Origin: Pseudothauera rhizosphaerae
GTDB lineage: Bacteria; Pseudomonadota; Gammaproteobacteria; Burkholderiales; Rhodocyclaceae
DNA: 64,000 nucleotides
Reading direction: 5' to 3'
Assembly (NCBI RefSeq): GCF_004801305.1
Contig: NZ_SSOD01000013.1
Span: 62,001-126,000, forward strand
Part shown: piece by piece, positions 10,223 through 18,114 of the stretch
Layout of the letters: each line of letters starts with the position of its first letter
Position numbering within the stretch: the stretch's first letter is position 1
The notes under the pieces: model-generated
Seen by the model: the letters and a program-made list of their open reading frames with translations, nothing else
Database searches by the model: none
What the model was told of the DNA's origin: nothing
Program-made: the position numbers and the translations under genes

Positions 10223-10852
10223 ATGAAACCGTCCCCGTTCGTGTCCCGACTCACCACCGCGGCCATCCTGGCCGCCGGCCTTCTCACCGGCGCCGCCTTG
10301 GCCGCCCCGCAAGTCGGCCAGCCCGCCCCCACCTTCAGCGCCACCACCGCCGACGGCAACACGCTGGACCTGCAGTCCCTGCGCGGCCGCACCGTGGTGC
10401 TGGAATGGACCAACCACGACTGCCCCTTCGTGCGCAAACACTACCGCACGGGCAACATGCAGGCCACCCAGCTCGCAGCGACCAGCCAGGGCGCGGTATG
10501 GCTGCAGATCATTTCCTCCGCGCCCGGCACCCAGGGCCACGTGGACGGCGCCACCGCGCTGCGCCTGAACAGCGAACGCCGGGCCGACAGGATCAGCCAT
10601 GTCGTCCTCGACCCGGACGGCAAGGTCGGCCGCCTCTACGGCGCCCAGGTCACGCCGCACATGTACGTCATCGACGCCGCAGGCACCCTGGTCTACATGG
10701 GCGGCATCGACAGCATCCCCTCCGCGAACGACGGCGACCTGGCCAACGCCACCAACTACGTCCGCGCCACCCTCACCGCCCTGCAGGCCGGCCAGCCCGT
10801 CCCCAACCCGGTCACCCGCGCCTACGGCTGCACCGTCAAGTACGGCTCCTGA
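10223..10852 (+). CDS. Exported redoxin / AhpC-TSA-like thioredoxin-fold protein
   Basis: The 209-residue protein starts with a signal peptide ending near ALAAPQ. A redoxin fold follows with VGQPAPTFSATT and TVVLEWTNHDCPFVRKHY, where a single peroxidatic-type cysteine replaces a CxxC pair. Later motifs VTPHMYVID and YVRATLTALQAG are typical of the periplasmic redoxin group. It follows the DsbD-like gene on the same strand after 75 bp with an AGAGGAG ribosome site, and could be kept reduced by it. Confidence 0.8.
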   Translation: MKPSPFVSRLTTAAILAAGLLTGAALAAPQVGQPAPTFSATTADGNTLDLQSLRGRTVVLEWTNHDCPFVRKHYRTGNMQATQLAATSQGAVWLQIISSAPGTQGHVDGATALRLNSERRADRISHVVLDPDGKVGRLYGAQVTPHMYVIDAAGTLVYMGGIDSIPSANDGDLANATNYVRATLTALQAGQPVPNPVTRAYGCTVKYGS

Positions 10853-11076
10853 ACCGCAGAACGGAAAACCGGACGAAAGCCCACCGCCACCACCGCGATC
10901 CGCTTTCGTCCGGCCTCCCGCCCTTCCCCGCCGCGCCCACCCATCACCTCGCGCCGCAGCGCCGCCTTCTCGCGGCTGCGCCGCGCCTTGAACGATTCTT
11001 CATGCACCCCGCCACCGCCACGCCGACGCACCTGCGCCACGAGGGGGTTGCGGGGTTTGAGTTTTGACTTCTTCAT
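10822..11076 (-). CDS. Small basic protein (KPRNPLVA type)
   Basis: This 84-residue, strongly basic protein begins MKKSKLKPRNPLVAQVRRR. Its first 45 residues, with a GG-rich turn and FKARRSREKAALRRE, resemble short basic proteins common in betaproteobacteria whose role is unknown. AGGAG lies six bases before the ATG, which supports the start. The C-terminal half looks less conserved and runs into the 3' end of the convergent redoxin gene. It may be ribosome- or nucleic-acid-associated; that is inference. Confidence 0.5.
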   Translation of the reverse strand: MKKSKLKPRNPLVAQVRRRGGGGVHEESFKARRSREKAALRREVMGGRGGEGREAGRKRIAVVAVGFRPVFRSAVQEPYLTVQP

Positions 11077-11273
11077 TACAGGCTCCTGGGTGGCACATCG
11101 ATCAACAGGAAGAACAAGTCCCACAAAGCTGAAAGACTCTGGTCTGGATAGACAGTTCCAGCACACGAGACGTGCAACAGGCTGCCGGGAAGACCAAGTC
11201 GCCAACACGTTATCAGTTCCATTTGACTGGCGGTGAGTGCTTCCATCTTGCTCGCCGATGTGGTCACGCTGAT

Positions 11274-13526
11274 TTTTTGAGCTGCCTGTACGGCAGTGAT
11301 CGGAGGTGATCAGCGCGAGCTGCTGCAGCAGGCCTTTCTGAGCTGCCTGTACGGCAGTGATCACAGGGGCCCCATGTGGCAGGGCTGGCTCTACTTTCTG
11401 AGCTGCCTGTACGGCAGTGATCGGAGCAAATCAAGGTATCCAGGCAGTTAGGCATTTCTGAGCTGCCGTACAGGCAGCTCAGAAAGCATCACGCCGGCCA
11501 GCATCGAGCACGACCGGGATCACTACCGTACAGGCAGCTCAGAAATGTCAGCGCACGGTGGCGCTGAAGCTGGCATTGATCACTGCCGTACAGGCAGTGA
11601 TCCGTCTGGCCGCCGAAGCGGCAGGTGTTCGAGATTTCTGAGCTGCCTGTACGGCAGTGATCGCTTCAACGCGCCGCCGGCCGATGACTTCGGCTTTCTG
11701 AGCTGCCTGTACGGCAGTGATCTAGATGTAGGCGCGGCTCTTGCCGACCTTCTCTTTCTGAACTGCCTGTACGGCAGTGATCATGTGGTAGCCGCGGATG
11801 CGCCGGCCGGGGATTTTCTGAGCTGCCTGTACGGCAGTGATCGCGCACGGCGGTGCGGCGGGCCTTCTCCACCGTTTCTGAGCTGCCTGTACGGCAGTGA
11901 TCCAACCACAGCGATGCGGCTTGGGTGTCCGGCGTTTCTGAGCTGCCTGTACGGCAGTGATCCGGCAAGGACATCACCCCGCTTGTGGCGCCCCTTTCTG
12001 AGCTGCCTGTACGGCAGTGATCGCTTTCCCCGCCGGCCGCAAGCGTCAGGATGTTTTCTGAGCTGCCTGTACGGCAGTGATCAGTTTCGCCCCACCGCCC
12101 AGATCAAACTGAGTTTTCTGAGCTGCCTGTACGGCAGTGATCATCGCCGCTGGCTACGCGCACAACACGGGCAATTTCTGAGCTGCCTGTACGGCAGTGA
12201 TCCGCGATCAACGATGCCGAACCGGTCTCGTTCTTTTCTGAGCTGCCTGTACGGCAGTGATCGGGCGTGGTGCGCAACAGCCGGGCCACCGGCGATTTCT
12301 GAGCTGCCTGTACGGCAGTGATCTGCGGAGATGCCGGGTACTGGCGGCGGCTAGTTTTCTGAGCTGCCTGTACGGCAGTGATCGCCTGTACTTCTTGCGC
12401 AGGGCCTGGCCGACGTTTCTGAGCTGCCTGTACGGCAGTGATCCTGCCGGCGCTCATTGAGACCGAGCACCTGGTTTTCTGAGCTGCCTGTACGGCAGTG
12501 ATCGTCTTCTAGATATACCGGGCCGCTATCGTCATTTTCTGAGCTGCCTGTACGGCAGTGATCTTATGACAGGGGCCCCCGCTGGCCAGGATCGATTTCT
12601 GAGCTGCCTGTACGGCAGTGATCGCTGCATACCCTCGATGCAGTCGCCCAGGTAGATTTCTGAGCTGCCTGTACGGCAGTGATCCTTGGGGGCGATGACG
12701 ATGCCGCCAGTGGCGATTTCTGAGCTGCCTGTACGGCAGTGATCTCGAGGGCGTCTCCGATCTGGACGCGGACGGCTTTCTGAGCTGCCTGTACGGCAGT
12801 GATCAGTTCTTCACTCTGGCGGTCACTCTTCTGGCTTTTTCTGAGCTGCCTGTACGGCAGTGATCGCGGATGTGCGGCAACAGCGTTAATCCGCTAATTT
12901 TCTGAGCTGCCTGTACGGCAGTGATCGGCTACGAGGACGGGGCCGAAGCAGCCTTCTTTTTCTGAGCTGCCTGTACGGCAGTGATCGAAGCCGTAGTAAC
13001 AGATGCAATCTTTCTCCGTTTCTGAGCTGCCTGTACGGCAGTGATCATCTGGAGTCCGCCACCGCGACGCACCGGGATTTTCTGAGCTGCCTGTACGGCA
13101 GTGATCAATCCCCATGATCCCGGACCGGCGCTGCACTCTTTCTGAGCTGCCTGTACGGCAGTGATCGGGTGGTCTCGATCATGCGAAGACCTCGCTCATT
13201 TCTGAGCTGCCTGTACGGCAGTGATCGACGAAACTCGCGTCCACTACCTGCTGTCGGATTTCTGAGCTGCCTGTACGGCAGTGATCGGGTCGCCCTTGGT
13301 GGCGAACACCTTGCGGGCTTTCTGAGCTGCCTGTACGGCAGTGATCTGGCTGGCCGCGTTCTTCCTCGTTTCCCGGGTTTTCTGAGCTGCCTGTACGGCA
13401 GTGATCCGACAGGGACAGACGGGGCGGGCCGATAGTCATTTCTGAGCTGCCTGTACGGCAGTGATCGTTCATCGGCTACGTCGGGCGCCTGCCCGAATTT
13501 TCTGAGCTGCCTGTACGGCAGTGATC
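11274..13526 (-). CRISPR. Type I-F CRISPR array, 38 repeats and 37 spacers
   Basis: A 28-bp repeat recurs every 60-61 bp. On the plus strand each unit begins TTTCTGAGCTGCC and ends GGCAGTGATC. In the transcribed (minus) sense it is a CTGCC-GTACA-GGCAG hairpin followed by the CTCAGAAA handle, the type I-F pattern cut by Cas6f. Spacers are 32 bp with a few of 33. The leader is on the right (13527-13659), so the youngest spacers are near 13.5 kb. Older repeats on the left have decayed: the first has TTTTTGA, the one at 11755 has a G-to-A change. A block at 11455-11602 is inverted. I found no duplicated spacers by eye. Confidence 0.98.
11455..11602 (+). repeat. Inverted two-spacer block inside the CRISPR array
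   Basis: At 11455-11485 a repeat runs TTTCTGAGCTGCC and then flips at GTAC into AGGCAGCTCAGAAA, a palindromic junction. A repeat in reverse orientation (with CTACC for CTGCC) follows at 11518-11545. A second palindromic junction lies at 11578-11602 (GATCACTGCC, GTAC, AGGCAGTGATC). The enclosed spacers at 11486-11517 and 11546-11577 are therefore flipped relative to the other 35. Both breakpoints fall in the palindromic hairpin core of the repeat. Confidence 0.9.
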
Positions 13527-13659
13527 TAGACATTCGAGCCGCTAATACCTTAATTGCTAAGGAAAACGGGCGCAAATGCGCCCGCTGCCCCAACTAACCA
13601 CCATTCTCATAACCCTTTGTTTTTTTAGTACTTAAAGAACCCACCGAAAAAAGGGTCAA
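13527..13659 (-). promoter_or_regulatory. CRISPR leader and array promoter
   Basis: This A/T-rich stretch lies between cas6f and the leader-end repeat. On the minus strand a promoter-like TTGACC (13659-13654), a 17-bp spacer and TTTAAG (13636-13631) point into the array. The -35 box overlaps the cas6f stop codon. Position next to intact repeats and the direction of repeat decay mark this as the leader. A GC-rich hairpin (13567-13584) lies between promoter and first repeat. Confidence 0.7.
13561..13584 (-). terminator. Intrinsic-terminator-like hairpin after cas6f
   Basis: On the minus strand CGGGCGC, loop ATTT, GCGCCCG is followed by TTTTCC. It lies about 72 bp beyond the cas6f stop and could end the csy transcript. 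It is also downstream of the presumed array promoter, so it could attenuate pre-crRNA synthesis. The U-tract is short. Confidence 0.5.
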
Positions 13660-14219
13660 AACCACGGTACGGTGGCAATGGCACTAAGGCCATACGTTCC
13701 GAACGGACCGCGTACGGCAGTCTGTCGCAGTGCCTGATGCTCTATGAAAAGCTTGAAGCGCTGGCCGGTCGTGCGGCTGGCAATTTCGACGTATGGAAGA
13801 TCAAGCCGTTGTGCGGCGCAGTCGGGGATCGTCGCTCGCGCTTCATCGGCCCCCATATGCTTGCGTGCCATCAACCGACGCCGTATGCGTTCAGGGTTGC
13901 TCTTTGCTTGGACCCTACGCACGATACGATGTGCAACCTCTTCGGGCACCGGGGCAAGTGTCGTGACTGCGATGTGATCCCGCATGCCTTGCAGCCAGGC
14001 AATCCGCATCAGGCGCTCCAGGCTCTCCGCTGTCCCATGCAGGCGAAGCCGCCTGCCGAGCGTCCGCCTGTCCTGATCGACTTCCGGAAAGCTCACGCCG
14101 ATATCACGCCCGCCGTAGTCGACCAACCCCCGATGGAGCTTTGCAAATAGCGCACTCATCAGCGTCGGTGCCGGAAACTCTGGGTCTGGCAGCAGTTTGA
14201 TGTCGATGTAGTAGTCCAT
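13656..14219 (-). CDS. cas6f: Type I-F CRISPR endoribonuclease Cas6f (Csy4)
   Basis: This 187-residue protein processes the pre-crRNA by cutting 3' of the repeat hairpin, and stays bound to the crRNA 3' end in the Csy complex. It begins MDYYIDIKLLPDPEF, has the catalytic histidine at position 29 (ALFAKLHRGL), and ends GPFGTYGLSAIATVPWF, the characteristic Csy4 tail. It is the last gene of csy1-csy2-csy3-cas6f, 2 bp after csy3. It would also be expected to cut the repeat-like hairpins at 17980-18059. Confidence 0.97.
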   Translation of the reverse strand: MDYYIDIKLLPDPEFPAPTLMSALFAKLHRGLVDYGGRDIGVSFPEVDQDRRTLGRRLRLHGTAESLERLMRIAWLQGMRDHIAVTTLAPVPEEVAHRIVRRVQAKSNPERIRRRLMARKHMGADEARATIPDCAAQRLDLPYVEIASRTTGQRFKLFIEHQALRQTAVRGPFGTYGLSAIATVPWF

Positions 14220-14221
14220 GC

Positions 14222-15259
14222 TCAGCCCGCCTCACCGAAGACGCCACCCCGCACCAAGGTGGCGATGACGAAGTGCTGCTGTTCCAAGGGCGGGGCTTGA
14301 TCCTTGATGATCCAGTGGTCGAGCAGGTTGTAGAAGTCCAGCTTGTCCTTGGGCTGGCGGTACGCCTTGCCCTGGGTGGTCACCGAGCCGTAGGGCTCCA
14401 CCGCGATGGGGCCGTTGTCGTCGGCGCCGGGATACCAGGTGTCGATGGTGCGCAGGGCGTTGCCGATCTTCTGCGAGTGGATGGCGGCCACGGCCTTGTC
14501 GCCTTCACCCACCTCGTAGAGCGTCTTGCTCTTGTCGCTGCGGCCGCGGTCGAGGATCAGTTCCTGCGAGGGGAACACTTCCTGCCCGGCACCCACGCGC
14601 ACGAATGCAGTGACTTGCAGCAGGACATGCGAAGCCCCGGCCAGGCCGGATTCGATCAGCGCGGCCAGTGCCGATACGTCGGCCGCTTCGGTGGTCGGCG
14701 CGGAGAGTTCGCGCAGAGAGTGGTCATGCGCCTGGAACGTCCACTGCGTGGCCGGCTTGCCGTCCTTCAGGTGTGCGACCTGCACTTCCACCTGCTCGGC
14801 GCCGATGCGGTTGCGCCACAGGAAGCGGCCGTTGGCGAGATTTGCGGCGTAGCGGCGCGCCAGTTCGCCGAAGCCATGCTGCTGCACGTAGCCGCCGACG
14901 GTGGCGACCAGCTTCTTGCGGTAGTCCGCATCGTTGCAGGCCGACGGCTCGCCGGTGCCGCCGAGCACGCGCAGGGTGAATCGGACTTTCAGCGTGTCGG
15001 CCTCCAGTGGCAGGGCGGCCACGTCCACGGTCTGCAGGTTGGGGTTCTCGATGGCGGCGTCGAGCTTGGCCGGGTCCTGGTCCTTGGTCTTGAGCCGGTT
15101 GGAAATGGTGCCGCGTACCGATTTCGCGCGGAGCTTCACCGGCTGCCAGTTCGCCGAATCGCCGCGTGCGGTCCAGTCGCCGGCGAAGAACAGCGCATCG
15201 GAAGGATCGAGCTTGCGCTCGAAGGCGAGGACGGAGGCGGTCTTGAGGTCTTTGGACAT
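14222..15259 (-). CDS. csy3: Type I-F Cascade backbone subunit Csy3 (Cas7f)
   Basis: The 345-residue subunit polymerises along the crRNA spacer (six copies in the P. aeruginosa complex) and flips out every sixth guide base. The N-terminus [24 protein letters not shown] and internal [10 protein letters not shown], the usual length and its place between csy2 and cas6f identify it. A shorter guide such as the 24-nt pseudo-spacer upstream of the toxin-antitoxin genes would need fewer Csy3 copies. Confidence 0.97.
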   Translation of the reverse strand: MSKDLKTASVLAFERKLDPSDALFFAGDWTARGDSANWQPVKLRAKSVRGTISNRLKTKDQDPAKLDAAIENPNLQTVDVAALPLEADTLKVRFTLRVLGGTGEPSACNDADYRKKLVATVGGYVQQHGFGELARRYAANLANGRFLWRNRIGAEQVEVQVAHLKDGKPATQWTFQAHDHSLRELSAPTTEAADVSALAALIESGLAGASHVLLQVTAFVRVGAGQEVFPSQELILDRGRSDKSKTLYEVGEGDKAVAAIHSQKIGNALRTIDTWYPGADDNGPIAVEPYGSVTTQGKAYRQPKDKLDFYNLLDHWIIKDQAPPLEQQHFVIATLVRGGVFGEAG

Positions 15260-15286
15260 GATGGGATTCCTTGTCGTGGTGGACGG

Positions 15287-16282
15287 TCAGTCGAAGTCGT
15301 AGAGCTGCTCGAACGCGTCGGCAGCGGGGCGGTAGTCGTTGCGGCAGCGGTAGAGGCCGTCGTCGGGCCGGCTGTCGGCGTACCAAAGCAGTTGCTGGGG
15401 CGATTGCAGACGGTGCGGACTGACCCATTCGCCGACCGAGTAGAGGCTCTCGACGAAGCGGAACGGCGTGGTCGCATCGCGCGCGTTGGCGACGCTGCCC
15501 GGCGCGTGCACTTCGCCGAGCGCGCCATACCCGACTGGGATGGGCACGATCCAGCCCTGGCCCTTGCGGTCGTTGAGCCACTCGCCCTTGCCGTCCTTCT
15601 CGCCCGGCTGGTAGCGCCAGTTGATGCGCGACAGCGACAGCCAGGCATCAAGCCGGGTGGCCTGCGGGATTTCGGTCTGCATCTGTGCCAGCCGCTGGTC
15701 GATCAGGTCGTCGCGCGCCACCAAAGCCGAACCGGGCAGCAGACGCACGCAGACTTCACGGAAGGCTTTCCGCCTGTCACTGCTGTCACCGGTGAAATCG
15801 GCCAGCCACGGCTGGTGGCGCCGCGACCACGGGCGTGTGGCCGGCAGCACGGTGCCGCCGGCCACGCGCATGCCCGCCAGCAGGTCAGCAATGGCTGCAA
15901 GGTCGGCGGCCTGTGCCTCCGCATCCCAGCGCTCGGCATGCACGGCAATGACCAGGCTTAGGTCGAGATGGATGCGGCCTTCCTCGACGATGGCGGCGGT
16001 ACTGCCATCCTTGTCCACGGGATTGCGGGTCAGGCGGAACGATTTGACGAAACCACCATCGTTCACCTGTTCCTGCCAGTCGTGGCTGACCACGCCGACC
16101 GCGTTGAACTCCAGCACGAGACCGGCCCGGCGTGCCTTGCGTTCCAGTGCCCAGATCAGGCCCAGGAATGCCGTCATGGACGGAAAGCCGTGGGTCAAGG
16201 GGCTGGAAACAGCATTGGCGTTCTGAATGCGCAGGTGCGGCAGCACCAGCAGGTGCGTGAAGCGCGGGAAGTCGTCGTTCAT
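15287..16282 (-). CDS. csy2: Type I-F Cascade subunit Csy2 (Cas5f)
   Basis: The 331-residue protein binds the crRNA 5' handle with Csy1 to form the tail of the surveillance complex. The start MNDDFPRFTHLLVLPHLRIQNANAVSSPLTHGFPSM is typical of Csy2. The ATG at 16282 overlaps the csy1 stop (ATGA), showing coupled translation. In-frame codons further upstream lie inside csy1 and are not used. Confidence 0.96.
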   Translation of the reverse strand: MNDDFPRFTHLLVLPHLRIQNANAVSSPLTHGFPSMTAFLGLIWALERKARRAGLVLEFNAVGVVSHDWQEQVNDGGFVKSFRLTRNPVDKDGSTAAIVEEGRIHLDLSLVIAVHAERWDAEAQAADLAAIADLLAGMRVAGGTVLPATRPWSRRHQPWLADFTGDSSDRRKAFREVCVRLLPGSALVARDDLIDQRLAQMQTEIPQATRLDAWLSLSRINWRYQPGEKDGKGEWLNDRKGQGWIVPIPVGYGALGEVHAPGSVANARDATTPFRFVESLYSVGEWVSPHRLQSPQQLLWYADSRPDDGLYRCRNDYRPAADAFEQLYDFD

Positions 16283-17652
16283 GCGATCTCCTCCACCTTG
16301 GCGCGGCGTCGCAGCGGCGTGGGCCAGGCCACGTCGACAATGGCGTGGCTCACCCAATGGTTGAGTTCGGGCAGCGCCATCGTCACCAGGCCGGCCTTGC
16401 GTATTTGTGCGTTGAGCCACAGGCCAAAGCGCGTAGCGACTTCGTCAGCCCAGTCGCCGTGGTCGTACTCCGCATTGAAGGCTTCGTCGCCAGCCTTCCA
16501 TTCCGGATGCTCCGGGTCGTCGCGCAGCGGCAGTTCCGTTCGCTCGGGATCCAGCCAGAGCCGTTCGCAGCGTGTCAGGCGGCAATCACCGTCACGCGTC
16601 CAGCCGGCCGGATAGCGGCCGCGGATAGCTACACCAAACAATGCCAGTTGTTCCGCTATTTTTTTGATCAGATCATCGCGCGCATCGCGGATGTCCTTGT
16701 TGCCCGTCTTGTCCTGCACCGACAGCAGATAGTCCGATAGTGCGCGAGTGAGCCTGCGCACATCTTCAAACCACAGGAACACTTCAAGCACCGATTCCCG
16801 TTTCGATACGCTGGAGCGTCCGTCTGCTTGCCATGCCGGCGGCGGCAGGGAAGGCAGCAGGTAGTTGATGCCGCCGCGTTCGCTGTTCAACTGGCTGATG
16901 TTCTGCGGCTTGGTACCGCCCAGCTTGCGGGCAACCAGGTTGCGGTAATCGCGGTACGGAGCATCGGAAGGCCGCTTGTCCCTGAACGCCTGCCGCGCTT
17001 CCTTGTTGGCATCGCCGAAGCGTGCATCCTGGATGTCCGCATGCACGGCATGGGCCAGCGAACTGGAGAACATTGGTTGCAACAGGTGGTATTGGCTGTC
17101 GTCCTGGGGCTCTTCGCCGACCAGCCAGTAGACCTGCTTGGCCATCGGATGCGTGGCAGGCTTGGCGCCTTCGCGCACCAGCGAGGCGAACGCCTCCATC
17201 CACGCCTTCGCCAGCTTTGAATCCGGCGACAAGGCGGCCATCAGATCCGCATCGCCGGCCTGCATCCAGTCGAGCAGGCGCTTGCCGTCCACGTCGAGCT
17301 TGAGGAACTTGAACACGTCCAGCGCCGCGGCATTGCCAACCACATCCTCGGCGTAGTCCTCGCCGAGCAAGTGGCTGCCGATTTCGCGATGCCGGGGCAG
17401 CGTGGCCGGATCAACGTGCAGGCTGCTGCCGCGGGCGTCCGGATGCGTGGCCTTGAGCACGTGCGTGACCGCCTGAATCTGTCCCACGCGGCGCGCAGCA
17501 TCGGCCAGCCAGGTGGCGTACTCGTATTTCGAGGCGGCCCCGGCATCGTCGTCCTTGCCCTTCAGCTTGGCTTCGCGCCGGGCTTCGATGAAGGCGGCGA
17601 TGGTGGTACGGAAGCGATTGGAACGAGCCCCGGATTCTGTTTCTTCGTTCAT
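16279..17652 (-). CDS. csy1: Type I-F Cascade subunit Csy1 (Cas8f)
   Basis: This 457-residue large subunit recognises the PAM and, with Csy2, holds the crRNA handle. Features seen are FRTTIAAFIEARREAKLKGK at the N-terminus, ANKEARQAFRDKRPSDAPYRDYRNLVARKLGGTKPQNISQLNSERGG in the middle, and NHWVSHAIVDVAWPTPLRRRAKVEEIA at the end. It is the first gene of the csy operon. Unusually, cas2-3 does not directly precede it: a 1.15-kb insert with a mini-CRISPR and toxin-antitoxin genes on the other strand lies upstream. Confidence 0.96.
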   Translation of the reverse strand: MNEETESGARSNRFRTTIAAFIEARREAKLKGKDDDAGAASKYEYATWLADAARRVGQIQAVTHVLKATHPDARGSSLHVDPATLPRHREIGSHLLGEDYAEDVVGNAAALDVFKFLKLDVDGKRLLDWMQAGDADLMAALSPDSKLAKAWMEAFASLVREGAKPATHPMAKQVYWLVGEEPQDDSQYHLLQPMFSSSLAHAVHADIQDARFGDANKEARQAFRDKRPSDAPYRDYRNLVARKLGGTKPQNISQLNSERGGINYLLPSLPPPAWQADGRSSVSKRESVLEVFLWFEDVRRLTRALSDYLLSVQDKTGNKDIRDARDDLIKKIAEQLALFGVAIRGRYPAGWTRDGDCRLTRCERLWLDPERTELPLRDDPEHPEWKAGDEAFNAEYDHGDWADEVATRFGLWLNAQIRKAGLVTMALPELNHWVSHAIVDVAWPTPLRRRAKVEEIA

Positions 17653-17695
17653 GGGCGTCCTTTCATGTGCCTCTCACGAGGCGTGCATGTAGAAT

Positions 17696-17724
17696 CCCCA
17701 CGGCAGCTAGCCGCTACCGTGGGG
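17696..17724 (-). promoter_or_regulatory. Hairpin in the csy1 5' leader
   Basis: CCCCACGG and CCGTGGGG form a perfect 8-bp stem around a 13-nt loop, ending about 44 bp before the csy1 start. There is no T-tract in either direction, so it is not a classical terminator. It may be an RNA leader structure or a protein-binding palindrome controlling csy expression. The csy1 promoter itself could not be placed with confidence in 17725-17910. Confidence 0.4.
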
Positions 17725-17842
17725 CGCGGATGGTCCGCTCAGACGACTGATGATGTCATGTGCGGGTTTTTCCACACACCAATATCCTCCTGCACGACTA
17801 CCGTTCGTGCGTTGGGCCGGGGCCAACCGGCAAGTTGCACTG

Positions 17843-17879
17843 ACGCCCAAGCCGTTCGCACCGGACTTGGGCGTTTTTA
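17843..17879 (+). terminator. Intrinsic terminator upstream of the mini-CRISPR promoter
   Basis: ACGCCCAAG (17843-17851) pairs with CTTGGGCGT (17866-17874) around a 14-nt loop, followed by TTTTTAT. It terminates plus-strand transcription just before the guide promoter at 17929. No plus-strand gene is visible immediately upstream, so it either insulates the guide promoter or ends an unannotated short transcript starting in 17653-17842. Confidence 0.7.
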
Positions 17880-17909
17880 TGGTTACACCGTTTTTTCTTC
17901 CGGTCAATA

Positions 17910-17958
17910 CCACTGTACTCTCTCTTTCTTGACCACTGTTCTCTCTCTTGCTATCTTC
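17910..17958 (+). promoter_or_regulatory. Two tandem Cascade target sites matching the pseudo-spacer
   Basis: Site 1 is CC (17910-17911) then protospacer 17912-17935. Site 2 is CC (17933-17934) then protospacer 17935-17958. CC is the type I-F PAM. Both protospacers start ACTGT, differ from the guide at position 6, and continue CTC at 7-9. Overall identity to the 24-nt guide at 18008-18031 is 17/24 and 13/24 by my alignment. Partial pairing limited mainly to the seed fits binding without cleavage. Site 2 fills the space between the -35 and -10 boxes. Confidence 0.75.
17929..17957 (+). promoter_or_regulatory. Promoter of the mini-CRISPR guide (P1)
   Basis: TTGACC (17929-17934), a 17-bp spacer and TATCTT (17952-17957) form a good sigma-70 promoter, placing the RNA start near 17964. 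The first repeat-like hairpin begins 16 bp later. The last two bases of the -35 box are the CC PAM of target site 2, and the protospacer spans the spacer and the -10 box, so Cascade bound there would exclude RNA polymerase. The same TTGACC box is seen in the array promoter. Confidence 0.7.
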
Positions 17959-17979
17959 CGCAACTGTGGCGGAGATGCC

Positions 17980-18059
17980 TACAACTGCTGGAAAAGCAGC
18001 TCAGAAAACTGTGCTCCCCCTTTCGGAGCCACATTACTGCCGAACAGGCAGATTGCTCC
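17980..18059 (+). ncRNA. Degenerate mini-CRISPR, CreR-like Cascade guide RNA
   Basis: The first pseudo-repeat (17980-18007) matches the array repeat at 21 of 28 positions. Its stem is CTGCT/AGCAG around GGAAA, a compensated C-G to T-A change, and the 8-nt handle CTCAGAAA is intact. The second (18032-18059) keeps CTGCC-GAACA-GGCAG but has lost the handle. Between them is a 24-nt pseudo-spacer (18008-18031). Cas6f cutting would give a 52-nt guide, 18000-18051, against 60 nt for normal crRNAs. It fits the Cas-regulating RNA class that directs Cascade to repress promoters. Confidence 0.8.
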
Positions 18060-18107
18060 CCCTCCGGGAGTGACTACAATGCAATCATTGCAGTCACTCC
18101 CGGAGGG
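18053..18107 (+). promoter_or_regulatory. Toxin-antitoxin promoter (P2) with operator palindrome
   Basis: TTGCTC (18053-18058), a 16-bp spacer and TACAAT (18075-18080) form a promoter for the antitoxin gene. A 22-bp inverted repeat with one mismatch and a CAAT loop (arms 18060-18081 and 18086-18107) covers the -10 box, as expected for a FitAB-type operator. The right arm contains the Shine-Dalgarno GGAGGG. RNA from P2 would carry only the right arm, while read-through RNA from P1 would fold the whole hairpin and hide the ribosome site. Confidence 0.7.
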
Positions 18108-18114
18108 CTTCCCC

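Noticed and set aside
11545-12321. Long open frame encoding repeated FLSCLYGSD units
   Set aside because: It is the CRISPR repeat read in one frame; every unit corresponds to a 28-bp repeat and there is no ribosome site or start context.
13737-14150. Plus-strand frame antisense to cas6f
   Set aside because: No recognisable domain or ribosome site; the minus strand encodes an unmistakable Cas6f.
17750-17932. A 60-residue plus-strand frame upstream of the mini-CRISPR
   Set aside because: It spans the terminator and the first target site, lacks a ribosome site and has no protein-like pattern; a small toxin there is unsupported.
18050-18073. The P2 region as a third target of the pseudo-spacer
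   Set aside because: The 10-base identity is real, but in register positions 2-4 of the seed mismatch and the two bases before it are GC, not the CC PAM.
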